This document shows, one piece after another, positions 9,231 to 20,193 of a stretch of 64,000 nucleotides of DNA. The DNA comes from Distichodus sexfasciatus. Taxonomy: Eukaryota; Chordata; Actinopteri; Characiformes; Distichodontidae. A program made the translations under genes and the position numbers. A model generated the notes under the pieces. The model searched no databases and was not told the origin of the DNA. It saw only the letters and a list, made by a program, of their open reading frames with translations. The stretch lies in NCBI GenBank assembly GCA_032718565.1, contig JAVGVS010000013.1, forward strand, positions 689,907-753,906, given 5' to 3'. Numbering within the stretch: the first letter of the stretch is position 1; each line of letters begins with the position of its first letter.

Positions 9231-10440
9231 TAATAAATATTTCAGGATGAAATCATTTCATTCCAGCTGTGTAACTTGTGACGTAGATAAATACTGTATT
9301 AAAACAGCAGCTCGACTGTAACTTGCCGACTTTTAACCAGAAGTAGTTTGTGGCTTGAAAAGCTGGCGTTTAAAATGAGCTTTCTCACCGCTGTAGTTAG
9401 GGTCGTTTGGGTCATTCTAACTAGGCATTAGTGGACTGGCCTTGGTAATGAAGAAGAGCATCCTGCTTCCTCATCCTCATCCTCAACCTCCCCCCCACCG
9501 CTTTTCCTCCCGACTCGCTCCATTCCTGTCCCGGGACAGGAGCATTGGCTGGGTATCAGGTAGACCAAGGTCCCATATAAAAGCGGCCTCTATGAATTAT
9601 AAATCATAGGCCACTGGAGCCAGAGCCTGTGGGATGCTGAGGGGGCGAGGGGGCGAGGGGGCGCATGTTCCCGGAACAAAGGACAGCCACGGGAGGGGTG
9701 GTGTGTGTTTGTACGTGTGGTTTTGGATGGTTGAGGCAACCTGATTATGATGTAAAAAAAAAACAGGGTAAAAAAATCAAAGCTGTGCCAGGGCTTTGAG
9801 GAGAAAAAGTTACTGAGTTAGGCTTAGGTTAGGCTTAGCTGTAGCTGTCATATTATGTTTGATAGTAATTACTGGAGTCAGTGGAAAGGTAGTGAGTTTC
9901 AGGTGTGTGTGTGTGTGTTTGTGTGTGTTCACTAGTGTTTGTATGTCTGTTTGTCGGCAGGTTTTTGGGTGGTTGAAGGGACTTGATTGTTGCCTAAAAG
10001 AAGAAAAATTATTTCATGGCTTTGTGGGGACTTTTTGAGAGCGATGCACATGTTTTGCGTTGTTTATTAATTAGTGTTTAAATAACTCAGAATCCCTTTA
10101 ACTTTAGCCATCTTTAGCAAAAATGTAGTTCTCTTCCAGAGCGGCCCAGAGCAGTGCGTTTGAGTCCAACTTGGCTCAGAATTCCCCAAAACTGAAATAT
10201 TTCTTCATTTTCAATTGATCAGAATTTTTGTTTTTCCTTTTATAATGTTAGAGAGTAATCAATAGGGAAGACATACATGTAGAAAAATGCGTCATTTGTT
10301 ATCAAACTATTTTATTCTATATCCAAATAGATACCAAATGGATAAAGAAGTGTTTCCGCTGGCGATATACCTTATTTTTTCTTCACAGCAATAAGCCATA
10401 GAATGTCTCTGCATAATAACAACCCTGCAAGCCAATAAAA
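9231..10440. other. Single-copy spacer with a TATA-like block
   Basis: At 9,540-9,620 a complex segment contains CCATATAAAAGCGGCC and TGAATTATAAATCATAGG, which could be a TATA-type promoter or an AT-rich enhancer core. No transcript can be supported. GGGGGCGA repeats follow (9,640-9,665). (GT)n near 9,904-9,928. The rest is unremarkable. Confidence 0.35.
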
Positions 10441-10597
10441 CGGACACGGTTCTTGCTATTTTTAGTAGTTGTATCTAACGTTTCAGCAGAAACTTCTACA
10501 GGTGCGAGTCAGTTTTCATCAGAATTCTGCTGATTTCAAGACATCATTTACACAACAAGCTATGACAAATCGGAGTAGTGCAGGACGTCCCGAACAC
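10441..10597. repeat. Interspersed repeat, copy 1 (pair with 39,275-39,418)
   Basis: Shares TTTTCATCAGAA, GCTGATTTCAAGAC, ATTTACACA and CTATGACAAATC-GAGTAGTGCAGGA in the same order and spacing with 39,275-39,418. The other copy is preceded by a hAT-like terminus, so both are probably fragments of one DNA-transposon family. Confidence 0.65.
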
Positions 10598-11640
10598 AAC
10601 TGCATAAAGCATGTGTGGCTAACTTCTACACACACATTAGAATAAGCCTAGCGTTGGTGTGGTAAAAGTTGGTTGTAGTTGTAGTTTTATTTTTGATCTA
10701 GTGATTATGGGAGTCAATAGTTTCCTCGTAAAAATAGCAAGATGCGGCTGTCACAAGACACTGGGCTATTCAAGAATTCCTGCTGGACTGTGGTGTGTGT
10801 GTGTGAGTGTGTGTGTGTGTGTGTGAGTGTGTGTGTCTTTTTAACTTCCGTTGAGGAAGATTTGCCCTCAGCATTTAAAAAAAAAAGATAGCATTTGCGT
10901 TTGTTCAGAAAAATGGCACCTTTAAATATTTCCCTTTAAAACATATTACAGTTATTATTTACTCTATACCTCTCTCTATCCATTCATCCATCCAGATTTA
11001 TTTTATAAAGAGGATATAAACATTTTTCCTCTAATAACGACCACTTCCTGCACACGATTATCTTTCAGGGGTCTGTAAGGTCACCACATTTTAAAATCTT
11101 TAAACTTTAAACTTTAAAATGCTTAATTTCGAGACCACCACAAAGGATATGAAATCAAGCAGACAAGATGTGACGGGAGTATAGATTTTCAGCTTTAATT
11201 AAAGGGCTTTAACAAAATCTATTGCATCAAGGTTTTTCAAAATTACAGACGTTTTTTAAGAGGTTCAAAAGTAAGGGCGTTAGAACCTCATTGACCCCCG
11301 AAAAATATGAAAATGTATGCGAGAGCTGGTTGTCATGAGGAAAAAATACTTTTGGAAAAAAGCTTTTTGTTGTTAGGGTAAAGGTCAGTTGTAGTATTAT
11401 TTGGACTGTGTAATGTGTGAGTCAGTTGAAATACGTTCAACAACGAGAGTAAGAGAGGTGGACAGTGAGAGGAGGTATTATCTTTTTCACTGTCTCTGAG
11501 AGTAAATCTCCTAGAATTTTCATTAACTTATGAATTCAAGTTTTAATAAGTTAGCTAACGGTCATCATCACAAGCTTGCAATTTGCCTTCATTGATTTCA
11601 CTCGGGTATAGATAAAGAATTTAAAGGAATATTCTCCAAA
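10598..11640. other. AT-rich spacer, nothing recognised
   Basis: Contains (GT)n/(GTGA)n at 10,792-10,836 and runs of TTTAAA-type sequence (11,085-11,125). No gene or element is supported. Confidence 0.5.
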
Positions 11641-12179
11641 TTATTCAGTGCTTGTGAAAAGTCAAGCTGTTATTTCAGTCCTGCAGAGATGGAGCAGAAA
11701 TCTTCAGGCTCGCTCGCAATGCCGAAACGTTTCTGCGGCGAGATATTTCGGTCTCTGGAGTCCGCGTGCATGTGTGAGGGGTGTGTGTTTTAGAAGAGCC
11801 GGGGCCAACCTCCCTTCTCTTGGCGCAGTGGTTCTTCTCCAGTCTGGTAAGCTCCGGTTCTGCCCTGTCCCGACTTTTTCGGGGGTCCACTGGGCCCACT
11901 CGGGGCGGGAATACAGTTTTTTTTTTTTGGCGGGGGGGTGTTGGTGTTGGTGGTGTTGGCGTTGATGAAAGGTTGATTGATATGGTGTCAGGCGCTCTGT
12001 GATGGATTAAATTGTGTGTGCAGACGGCTGTGGCCTTGGTCAGTCATGGCTGTTGCTGCCTTTTCCGCGAGCGGCTGCGGCGGCTTTAAGAAAATGTGAT
12101 TTTCGCCGCTCCGTAACGCGCGCCGGTCCACCCCTCCCCACCCCTCTCTCTTTTCTCTCCGCCGCCTGACTTCCATTTA
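11641..12179. other. Complex and GC-rich spacer
   Basis: Includes a T9 run with a G-rich stretch at 11,918-11,960 and a CpG-rich stretch at 12,060-12,170. A short exon-like frame at 11,690-11,795 was considered and rejected. Confidence 0.4.
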
Positions 12180-12300
12180 GTTTGAGAGTGCACAAGTGAT
12201 TTTTTATAGGATGAAATCTGCGCCGGATTGGATAAAGTGTTGGAGCGCCGAGCCATCTATCACTATCACTGCCCCGGCTCCTGTTACGTCTTAGGAGAAA
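12180..12300. promoter_or_regulatory. Candidate conserved element
   Basis: Complex AT/GC-balanced block with GATTGGATAAAG (GATA/CCAAT-like) and a CTATCACTATCACT repeat, between GC-rich low-complexity flanks. Inferred from composition only. Confidence 0.25.
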
Positions 12301-12606
12301 AGAATGAAAGCTCCCCCCTTCCCCAAAAAAGAAAAACAGTGCGCAAAAATAAGGAGCAAAATTGTTGCAGATTTTGAAAATGAACTTGAGATGCGGTGGA
12401 GGAGGAGAGAAGGAGGAGGAGGCGGGAAAAGAAATACCAATCCATCATTCCTTCATCGTTAAGCCAGTTGTCTCGGTCCAAAAAAGCGTCAAACCTTTTC
12501 TTCCCCCCCCTCGGGGCTTGGGGGCTGCCGCTCTTAACCCTGATGCCTGATGGAGGGCTGCTCTGGGCTGCCCGGCCTTTGCGGAAGGTCCGTGGCACAA
12601 CACTCT

Positions 12607-12640
<34 letters not shown>

Positions 12641-13199
12641 GGGGCTCTGGCCTGGTCTCGGACTCGGTCTCGGACTCGGAACGGGGCGTCGAGGGAGCCG
12701 TGAGTTAGCGGCGGCGCGTTTAAAGCTTGATCCGAGCGCCTGCAGCCATTTCCTGCCTCCGCTCTTCTGATAAACATCCCCCCCAGGTCTGGGCGTCGAT
12801 GACCACAGTAGTGGCCTTAATACACACACACACACACACACTGCCAAACACACATACACACACACACTAAGAGGCTGTGTCTGTCTCTTTCTTTCTCTCG
12901 CTCACTGTCCCTGTCCTTCAGACAAACCAATTAGCCGCTGATGTTTGTTTGTGCTGATCTGACCATATCGCAGCCATCCATTTTTAAACAGAAGGCCCTC
13001 CCGTCCCCCTCCCTTTCCCATTAGTGCCGCGCTCCGAAGAGCAAACGGCTTTTGCTCAGGGCAATGCCGCTGATGCGCTCGCCGCAGCCACACTCACACA
13101 CACACACACACACCCACGCTCACAAACATCCTCCGTCCACAATGGATGGCTCCAAAAAAAGAAAGGGAATGGAGCGGGAGGCGACGACGGAGGAGGGAG
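12301..13199. repeat. Low-complexity cluster with GA, CA and GGA microsatellites
   Basis: (GGA)n near 12,400-12,425, (GA)n at 12,609-12,637, CTCGGA repeats at 12,656-12,680, (CA)n at 12,822-12,840 and again near 12,847-12,868, (CA)n at 13,090-13,112. The segment 12,900-13,020 between them is complex single-copy DNA of unknown role. Confidence 0.7.
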
Positions 13200-13300
13200 A
13201 ATTATTTAAAAGTGACGGACTCCTATGGATTTCACTTAGCCATCTATAATTCAGCTCCAAATGAGCTTTAGTCCATGTAAATCTGTGTGGCCACTTTTTC
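13200..13300. promoter_or_regulatory. Candidate conserved element
   Basis: Complex block containing CTATAATTCAGCTCC and AATGAGCTTTAGTCC. Repeat-free between microsatellites. Role inferred only. Confidence 0.25.
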
Positions 13301-13367
13301 CACGTCCTTACCCCTAAAAACCCTGTCCGAGGCTGAAGTGTCCTGAGGCGGTACCGACCCCACTACG

Positions 13368-13410
13368 TTTCTTCTTCTTCCTCCTCCTCCTCCTCCTCCT
13401 CCTCCTCCTT
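13368..13410. repeat. (CTT)n/(CCT)n microsatellite
   Basis: A CTT run passes into about ten CCT units. Confidence 0.9.
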
Positions 13411-13454
13411 TCAGCTGCCCTTTACCTCCCCACCCCCAACCTTTTCCCCTCGCC

Positions 13455-13640
13455 CATCTCTCGCCCATCTCAATAAGTCATGAGCCGAGCCGGGCAGCAC
13501 TTACGGCTTCCGGACCGCGATCTCTGATGAGGCTCCAGGCCTCTGAGGAAATATTTTATTAAGGCTAGTTAAACACGCCACGTCCCCCCGCACGTGTTCG
13601 GCCGCATCCCCGACACGGCCCCGCGTCATGGATAGCACTC
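13455..13640. promoter_or_regulatory. Candidate conserved element, CpG-containing
   Basis: Complex segment with an AP-1-like AAGTCATGA, TTTTATTAAGGCTAGTTAAAC and an E-box CACGTG (13,591-13,596) in CpG-rich surroundings. No transcript is supported. Confidence 0.28.
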
Positions 13641-14572
13641 GCCGGGTGAGACGGCTGAAGTGGTGGGGAGAAGTGTGTGTGTGTGTGTGTGGGTGATGTT
13701 AGAGAGAGACGTGCAGGTGCATTAAACCAAAGTGCAGCAGACTCCATCCCCAACTCAATCAGCCGTGTCCTGGTGGCTTTCCTGCTGAAAGCGATGCCGA
13801 GTTGTTCCGCATACCAGTCGGAGAGGTGACAATGACGCAAGTAGCGTTTGGGGTAATGTTGGTACATTTTCTCTGGCGTTTGTAAATTTTAGAAGATGAA
13901 ATCTACAAGTAAAGGGAAATGCTGCTTATTAACTGATATCATAAAATAATACCAGAAGTGCTGTGCTAATAATATCAGTAATAGATCATCATTAATTATT
14001 TTTTAATGCTTAAAATGTTTCAATGTTTTATAACAGTAATCCCAATGCTGCATTCAAATATTTAAGTTAAATATAGTATAAAACATAGTATAACTCATGA
14101 TGTAAAATATAGTTTTTTATAGAGTTTTTTGTTTTACTTTGATTAGGATTACTTAAAAATTATTTTATTTAATTGAACAAATTGGAGTCACGTGACTAAA
14201 CTCAACCATACACATGCCCAGTTTATTAATACGTATTAATACGGGCAGGTCTTTCATCAAATTAATTAATTGAAGCAAAATTAAATCATTTCTGAAGTAT
14301 GATTTCGACCCATTTTTAGTCAGTGGACCGACTTTAGGTCTCGGCTTTATAATAATATATATATATTTTTTTAATATTTAAAGTTTGAAATATTTTTTAA
14401 CATACTCAATGCCGACATTGGATTTCCTGTACTCGAGTTTGTGACTGGTTGAGTCTTCTGGCTGATGACATTCTTGAATTACTAAACGGGGAAGAAAGTC
14501 TTTTTTGCATAGTGAAATTGAAATACACAAGTTTTTCTTCAAAAGGTTGAACGTCATGAGAAATATTGATCA
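13641..14572. other. AT-rich spacer
   Basis: (GT)n at 13,674-13,691, then AT-rich DNA with many TTTAA/TATTT runs. Nothing recognised. Confidence 0.5.
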
Positions 14573-14801
14573 CCATCCACCAGGGGCGGCACCAGGGGGG
14601 CGCTTGGAGGTGCTATAGCTACCCCTGGAATAGCTGTAGCACCCCCAAGATATAATTTTTTAATGATTATTCTTAATTTTACATTTTTACTGCGTGGATA
14701 CTATCACCAGGAAACGTAAATTTCACAGCACCCTAAATAAAAGGCCAAGCTACCCTGTAGCACCAGCGGTAGAAATTCTCTGGAGCTGCCCCGCCATCAA
14801 C
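14573..14801. mobile_element. Short hAT-type element (213 bp) with 8-bp duplication
   Basis: Ends are CAGGGGCGGCACCAG (left, from 14,581) and GGAGCTGCCCCG (right, to 14,793), imperfect inverted repeats of the CAGGGG type used by hAT elements. Flanking 8-mers are CCATCCAC (14,573-14,580) and CCATCAAC (14,794-14,801), 7 of 8 identical. The interior is AT-rich with no transposase, so it is non-autonomous. Confidence 0.75.
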
Positions 14802-15060
14802 AATCCCTATCTTTGGCCTCTGTCTGACCATTTTGTAAAACCCGTTTTCAAACATATTTAGATTTATTTGAAGCCGAACCTTCGGTTGTTATATTTTACC
14901 CCCAGTTTTTATACATCGGAAACCTGAGTGAGTCCCGTTCTGTGCTGGTTAACTAAATAGGGACAGAGATGATATCTAAGGGCCAGGAAGGACCCCGACT
15001 CTTTGATAGCTCGTATTATTATTATTAAGAGTGTTGTAGGGGCTCCTCCTTCCGCCCCCC
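14802..15060. other. Spacer, nothing recognised
   Basis: Single-copy DNA with a (TTA)n stretch near 15,013-15,027. Confidence 0.5.
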
Positions 15061-15370
15061 AATGCTTTTCTCCAACACCTGACCTGGTATAATGGTGCGT
15101 ACATTTTTAATGCGTGATTTTTTCAAATAAGTTTGCAAAAAATTTGCCAAGAGCTGCCAACAAAGGGAAAGTAGTGCGCTCCCGAGCCCTGACAGTAATA
15201 ATAAAAGGTAAGAAAAGTCTTTTCTCTTTGGCTCCTTTTAAGTTGCCAACATCCAAAGACTGCAGCAAACTAGCAGAAGGGGAGAAAAAAAGGGAGAAAT
15301 CATTACGCCCTTGTTTCATCTGACTCTTTCTTCCTGCGCACGGAGGCAGTGGAACTGATTAAAGGCGACT
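15061..15370. promoter_or_regulatory. Candidate conserved element
   Basis: Repeat-free complex block containing ATTTTTAATGCG, TTTGCAAAAAATTTGCC and CAGTAATAATAAAAGG. Its open frames in both directions have no splice or start context. Role inferred from composition. Confidence 0.28.
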
Positions 15371-16190
15371 AAAATCTAAAACCCACCGAGCCGCCTGTGC
15401 CTCGCCTCCCTCCTCTCTTCCAACTTTTATTTTTTAATGGAAGATCTGCCCTGAGCTCGTTTACTCAGGAACAGAGGTATATGAATGTTTTAAATTTTTT
15501 TTCTTCTTCTCTCTTTTTTCCCCCCTCTTCCCCCCTCCTGATTTTTTATTTTTTTTTTTTTATCCAAGCTGAAAAGGGAAAAGGGAAGAGGCAATGGAAG
15601 GAGGAAAGAAGGAGTAATCGGAGAAAGATTTTAATCTTAATAATTCATAATGCGTTCCCTCAAACCTTCTTTTTACCCCCTCGACTCCCCTTCCTCCTCC
15701 TCCTCAACACACACACACACACACACACATACACACACACGCTCGTCTCCCTCAGTTCGAGCAAGAGTTTGATGAAGATGCAGGGGTTTTGTGTTTCCCA
15801 GTTGGAGCTGTAGGTGAGAGCGGTGGATCTGGAGATGGACGGGTGATAAGGCTGGTGGCAGTGTGCAGTAAGATGCCCGGGAGGGAGGGAAGGAAAGAGA
15901 GAGAGGGAGGGAGAGGGGCCAGGAAATATGACCGGATCACAAACTGATAGGGCTACTACATGGCCAGGGGAAGGATAGATTTTACTCGTTCGTGTTAGTG
16001 AGTGAGTGAGTGTCCTAAGTCAAGCGTGGGCAAGTTTTAAACGTTCATAAGGACCCAATTGTCCTCTAAAATTTGAAGGATAACCTCAATCACCATCTTA
16101 AGTTTCTTCTAAAATCTGCTCTTAAGAAAGTTAAGACATTTAAATAGTATAACGTCATAGTACTGCAGAAAAGAAGAATAACTCAATAAC
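15371..16190. other. Pyrimidine-rich and CA/GA low-complexity spacer
   Basis: CT/T-rich DNA (15,490-15,560), (CA)n at 15,706-15,740, GGGAGG/GAGA runs at 15,880-15,915. No gene is supported. Confidence 0.5.
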
Positions 16191-16364
16191 CTAGTGTTTC
16201 ACAAACATGCATGCAAACATTTTTTGTGCTCATCATGGGCTGTAGATTCTGTTCTTACCTGGGAACAAATCCCGTGTTCTAAATCTGCATTCCCTGAACG
16301 TCTGAACATACCTATAGCGCCTCTGTTCAGTCATGAAAACCCAGGCGTTCTTTTTCTCCAGCTA

Positions 16365-16560
16365 ATGCCGGCCCGGAAAAGCCAAAGCGACCGCACGTGA
16401 TTGCGGTAATGGGCCGGCGTATCGCTCGCATTATTACAGAGATCAATGTTGGTCCTTCTCTTCCTCAATCAATCTCCAATCCTCTCCGGGCCGGGGAGCT
16501 CCCCGTGTTACCGAACGCCGCTCGCTAAATGTCAAAGTTAAGTATAATGGCATTCCTGTT
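16365..16560. promoter_or_regulatory. Candidate conserved element, CpG-containing
   Basis: Complex block with CACGTGATTGCGGTAATGG, GCATTATTACAGAG and CTCAATCAATCTCCAATC, including an E-box CACGTG and CCAAT-like sites. Repeat-free. Role inferred. Confidence 0.3.
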
Positions 16561-16820
16561 TAAACGGCCTATTTTGCCTGGAATGGCTTGGTTGCTGTGT
16601 GTTTTTGTGGGGTGAGATGATGACGGTGGTGAGAAAACGAGGGGGAAAAAGAGATGAGACAGAAACGGGCAGAAAAGCCGTCTTGGCTTGTACTCTTCCA
16701 CAGTAAAATCTCAAGAGTCTAATTGACACTGAGAGTTAAAACTTATTTCAGATTAACATTTGATTCCACTTTTTCTAAAGCAAGTGTTAGATTTCTGATG
16801 TTGTTTATACTCAAATTTTT
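16561..16820. other. Spacer, nothing recognised
   Basis: Single-copy DNA, no supported feature. Confidence 0.5.
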
Positions 16821-17025
16821 GGGGGCAGTGGGTAGTGTAACAGTTGACCTCATGATCGGACCGTCCCAGACCGCTAAAGGTACTGTCCCTTAAGCACGGT
16901 TCCCTGGATGCTGCCAAAAATCTGTCCACTGCGCCTTTATGGATGTGTAAAATGCAGAGTTCACATTTCATTGTGGTTTGTTGTCTGCTGTGCTGTGCTG
17001 TGGTGTGTTCATGACACATAACACT
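16821..17025 (+). mobile_element. SINE-B copy, diverged
   Basis: Head GGGGGCAGTGGGTAGTGTAAC, then diverged family blocks (AAGGTACTGTCCCTTAAGCA, GTGCTGTGCTGTGGTGTGTTC). The B box has decayed, so it is an old copy. Confidence 0.75.
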
Positions 17026-17245
17026 GGTCTACAGTCAAAATGCTTCTTAAATAAATTTACTCAGATTGTACTAACATTGGGTTATTAATAACGAAAATGA
17101 TATCTAATAATGTTGATTGGCTATAATTTGTAAGATACGGTTAAGTATTGTTATATATACAGGCCGACGTTTCGGAGTGACCGTTTTAAGTGCTGTATGG
17201 AAGCAGTGAGCAAAGACACCTTGTTTATGCGTGAACAATGCCGAT
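17026..17245. other. Spacer, nothing recognised
   Basis: AT-rich single-copy DNA. Confidence 0.5.
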
Positions 17246-17573
17246 CATTCATTCATTCATTCATTCATTTTCCGAACCGCTTAATCCCAACTGGGATCGT
17301 GGGGGGACCGGAGCCTATCCAGGGAACTAATGGGCGCGAGGCGGGGACCAACCCTGAGCAGACGCCAACACACCGCAGGGCACACACACACTCGCACAAT
17401 CACACTCACACCTTACGGGGGCCAATTTAGAGTCACCAATTAACTTATATCGCATGCCTTTGGACTGTGGGAGGAAACCGGAGCACCCGGAGAAAACCCA
17501 CGCGAACACGGCGAGAGCATGCGAACTCCGCACAGAAAGGCCCTACAGCCGTCCCCGGGGTTCGAACCCAGGA
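17246..17573 (-). mobile_element. SINE-A copy, 5'-truncated, minus strand
   Basis: Reads in reverse from the (CATT)n tail through CCGAACCGCTTAATCCC, GGACTGTGGGAGGAAACCGG and AGCATGCGAACTCC to the B box GGGTTCGAACCC. It stops there; the A-box half of the tRNA head is missing, so it cannot be a self-promoting source copy. Confidence 0.88.
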
Positions 17574-17704
17574 AAGTGTTTTCTCCAGGTGGGCTGTAAA
17601 TGGATCGAATCTCAAGAAGCGCCTCATCATCACACGCTTCCATTTAAATGACATACACATTCTTTGACATATTTGAACATTTTCCAAATGGAACGTGACA
17701 GTTA

Positions 17705-17815
17705 TTCTCCCCGATAACTAGTTACTTTTACAGTGCTGTAACTCAGTTACTAACTAGTTACTTTTTTGGATAAGTAACTAGTAACTATAACTAATTACTT
17801 TTCTAAAGTCATGTT
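17705..17815. repeat. TAACTAGTTAC palindromic subrepeats
   Basis: Five variants of the palindrome GTAACTAGTTAC occur in both orientations within 110 bases (GATAACTAGTTACTTTT, ACTAACTAGTTACTTTT, AAGTAACTAGTAACTATAAC). Such arrays occur in the ends of some fish DNA transposons, but the family is not assigned. Confidence 0.5.
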
Positions 17816-18081
17816 CCATGCACCATTACGCATCATACCACTCGGCCCTCAGGTGGAATAAGTAGTGTGAGTAGTGTTTAACACTGGAAATTACCTTCCG
17901 ATTTTTTATTTGACCATGAGTGGAAATTTAATAAGCTGATTTATTGCGGTAAGAGTGATATTATTTGAGAGACAGTGCCCCATCATTCCAGCTCCACCCA
18001 CTTTTCTTTTAGCCCCGCCCACTATTTCCAAACGCTAAGAGAGACGTGACTTTTTAAAATCATAAACTCTTTCCCTGGTCA
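17816..18081. other. Spacer between two transposon-like segments
   Basis: Single-copy-looking DNA with CCCCGCCCACT near 18,014. Possibly old transposon interior. Confidence 0.35.
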
Positions 18082-18491
18082 GTAAGTCCTAGGGCTGGGT
18101 GAAATAACCTCGTCAATATCACGAGTAATTGAAATAATCATGTAAACGTTAATAGAACGTTTACCTTGATTATGATTCATTCGCAATTTTTTTCCGCTCT
18201 CATAATTCACTGATGAGGTTTGTACTGTAATTGTGGTCAACTGTTGAACTCAACTAGAGTGTATATCTTTGTGACTTTAAAATATTTGGAAACACACACG
18301 GATGTAGCAGCAGAATGGACGGGTCAGAGTCACGTTACAAACACATTTTTTAGTGGGTAGAACATGAAATTACGCTGCTGAATAGTAAGTGAATTTCAAA
18401 AATGATCAAAATAACCAAGATTATATCGATTAGAGGTTCTGATGGTCAGTTTCGATTCATGTTTGATAAATTGTCCAGCCCTAGTGAGTCC
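18082..18491. mobile_element. Non-autonomous hAT-type element (394 bp) with 8-bp duplication
   Basis: Left end TAGGGCTGGGTGAAATAA (18,090) and right end AAATTGTCCAGCCCTA (to 18,483) are imperfect inverted repeats. Flanking 8-mers are GTAAGTCC (18,082-18,089) and GTGAGTCC (18,484-18,491), 7 of 8 identical. There is no transposase frame. The TAGGGCTGG terminus plus 8-bp duplication fits hAT. Confidence 0.8.
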
Positions 18492-19530
18492 ACCACCTAC
18501 TCCAACAGGTTTGCTATTCACAGGGTGGCTATTGTTCATCTCAGGGGTCAGAGTTCGCTGGAGGTGACGGAGAGCGTCTGCACCCTCCCTCCCTCCTTCC
18601 CTCCCTCCCTCCCTTCCTTCCATCTGGGAGTCAAGTTCATCCGCTAGGGTCTGGCCTGTCTGGACGCCGCGGCCATATGGGGGTCTCTGCATAAATAGGT
18701 TTTGGGGTGATGGGGCTACAGCTGACTCAACTCTGGTCTGGACCAGGCCTCACCTCAGCAACGTCACGGTCAGGAGAAGAGCGGAGAGAGGGAAGAGAAA
18801 GGGAGGGGAGGTGTGACGGAAGTAGGGGCGATTTGGAAAAATGTGATTTCTCCGATCCCTTTATACGTGTACTGCGCAATTCGAATCGATTCCTCGAACT
18901 CAAACTCAAACCCTGTGCCGAACCAATCCAATTGGGCTCACGTTTATTTGCGATATTTTTGTTTATTTTTTCAATGCGGCGCCCCAAAGGAACCCAGTAA
19001 CAATTATATCGGGGGAAGCCTTTGAAACCCCTTTTTCCTGCTTCTTTTCCTCCCCCTCCCTTAAACACTTTCAAACATCCTCCCGAAATGCCTCGCCTTT
19101 TGGTGCTGTCAACTCGAATCAGGCCTTTAAGTCGCGCGGCGAAAAATCCAAACTTTGATTTCATTTCCTCCCTTTCCTCCCCTTTCCGTTCCCTCTGACG
19201 CTCTAATGGTCATTAACAAGTCGTAAGCTTTCGCAAACGTTCCATATTTTGGGCGACTTTAGGGGTCATTAGGAAGCCCTAACTCTTCCTGAAGGTGCCA
19301 GAGGTCGGCCGGTCAGTGTTTGCATGTGTGTGTGTGTGTGTGTGTGTGTGTTGGTCGTTTGGCCACTACTCGGACTCGCTCCTGTTTTATTGTTCATTGT
19401 CTGGATGGCTGGCCCTCGCTCCGCTCCCTGCCAGACTTTTGACCCTCTCTTTTTTTTTTTTATTCGGCTGTCCAATTCCAGCTGCCCCCTGCGCCGTCCA
19501 GCCGGCGTTAAAATACGCAGCAGATGCTTG
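18492..19530. other. Mixed spacer with CCCT and GT repeats
   Basis: (CCCT)n/(CCTT)n at 18,586-18,622, GAGAGGGA runs at 18,775-18,812, (GT)n at 19,325-19,351, T-run at 19,450-19,462. Long open frames here cross low-complexity DNA and are not supported. Confidence 0.5.
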
Positions 19531-19534
19531 GGGT

Positions 19535-19760
19535 GGCGGCGAATGAATGCTAATGGTATTCTACTGGGATGCCGAATCGCTTTCACAGTCCCACAGAAAT
19601 ACATTTTGGAATATATTCCGAGCTGAAATGTGCGGCGATGGAATAATCTTTCACTTTTATTTTTGGTGATGCAATTTTTATATTTATGGGGATATAAAAA
19701 GGTTATTTTCTTAGCTATAGTAATGATAGCACCCAAAATGATTCTGTGATTACTGGTCAG
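19535..19760. promoter_or_regulatory. Candidate conserved element, AT-rich
   Basis: About 225 bases of complex sequence with GAATGAATGCTAATGG, TTTGGAATATATTCCG (near-palindrome), GGTGATGCAATTTTTATATT, GGGATATAAAAAGG and GTAATGATAGC. Flanked by low-complexity DNA on both sides. Composition and motif density fit a developmental enhancer. Confidence 0.35.
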
Positions 19761-19980
19761 GCGGGGGTGTTTGTGTGTGTGTGTGTGAGTGTGTATGAGT
19801 GTGCGCCTATATGTGTGTGTGTGTGAATAAGACAAAGCACCTTGAGAATCCCACATGTCCCTGCAGAGCCCCTGTAAGTAAAAGTGTGTGTGCATGTGTG
19901 TGTGTGTGTGTGGGTGCATGTGTGTGTGATCAATCTCACATGGATCAGTCATGGTGTCACTGTGGCAGTGGCTCTGACTC

Positions 19981-20021
<41 letters not shown>

Positions 20022-20041
20022 CATCTCTCGCTCATCTCCAG
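19761..20041. repeat. GT and CT microsatellite cluster
   Basis: (GT)n runs at 19,770-19,790, 19,810-19,825 and 19,883-19,930; (CT)n at 19,985-20,013. The CT tract ends in CATCTCCAG and acts as a polypyrimidine tract for the possible exon that follows. Confidence 0.85.
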
Positions 20042-20193
20042 TCTTCACTGTGGCTCGTAGTTGGGTCAGGAGAGAACCTGGACCACACGTCCTGCTGTCG
20101 GATAACTGCTGGAGTTGGAGGGCAGAAAAGTGATAGCGGAGGAGGAGGAGGAGGAGGAGTAGAGAGAGGAGGAGGAGGAGGAGAGAAGCCCAG
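20042..20193 (+). other. Possible exon (152 bp) with acceptor and donor
   Basis: A long CT-rich tract and CTCCAG form a strong acceptor ending at 20,041, and CCCAG|GTAAAG is a near-consensus donor at 20,193/20,194. One frame is open across all 152 bases and includes SGENLDHTSCCRITAGVG, then glycine runs from the (GGA)n tract, ending GEKPR. No family is recognised. Because the acceptor is built from a microsatellite and the 3' half from (GGA)n at 20,139-20,185, this may be only an exon mimic or a noncoding transcript exon. Confidence 0.2.

Noticed and set aside
11690..11858. Possible small exon with ATG after CTGCAG and a GTAAGC donor
   Set aside because: The 34-codon frame stops before the donor and the peptide looks random.
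19269..20048. 259-codon minus-strand frame
   Set aside because: Dominated by GT and CT microsatellite translation.
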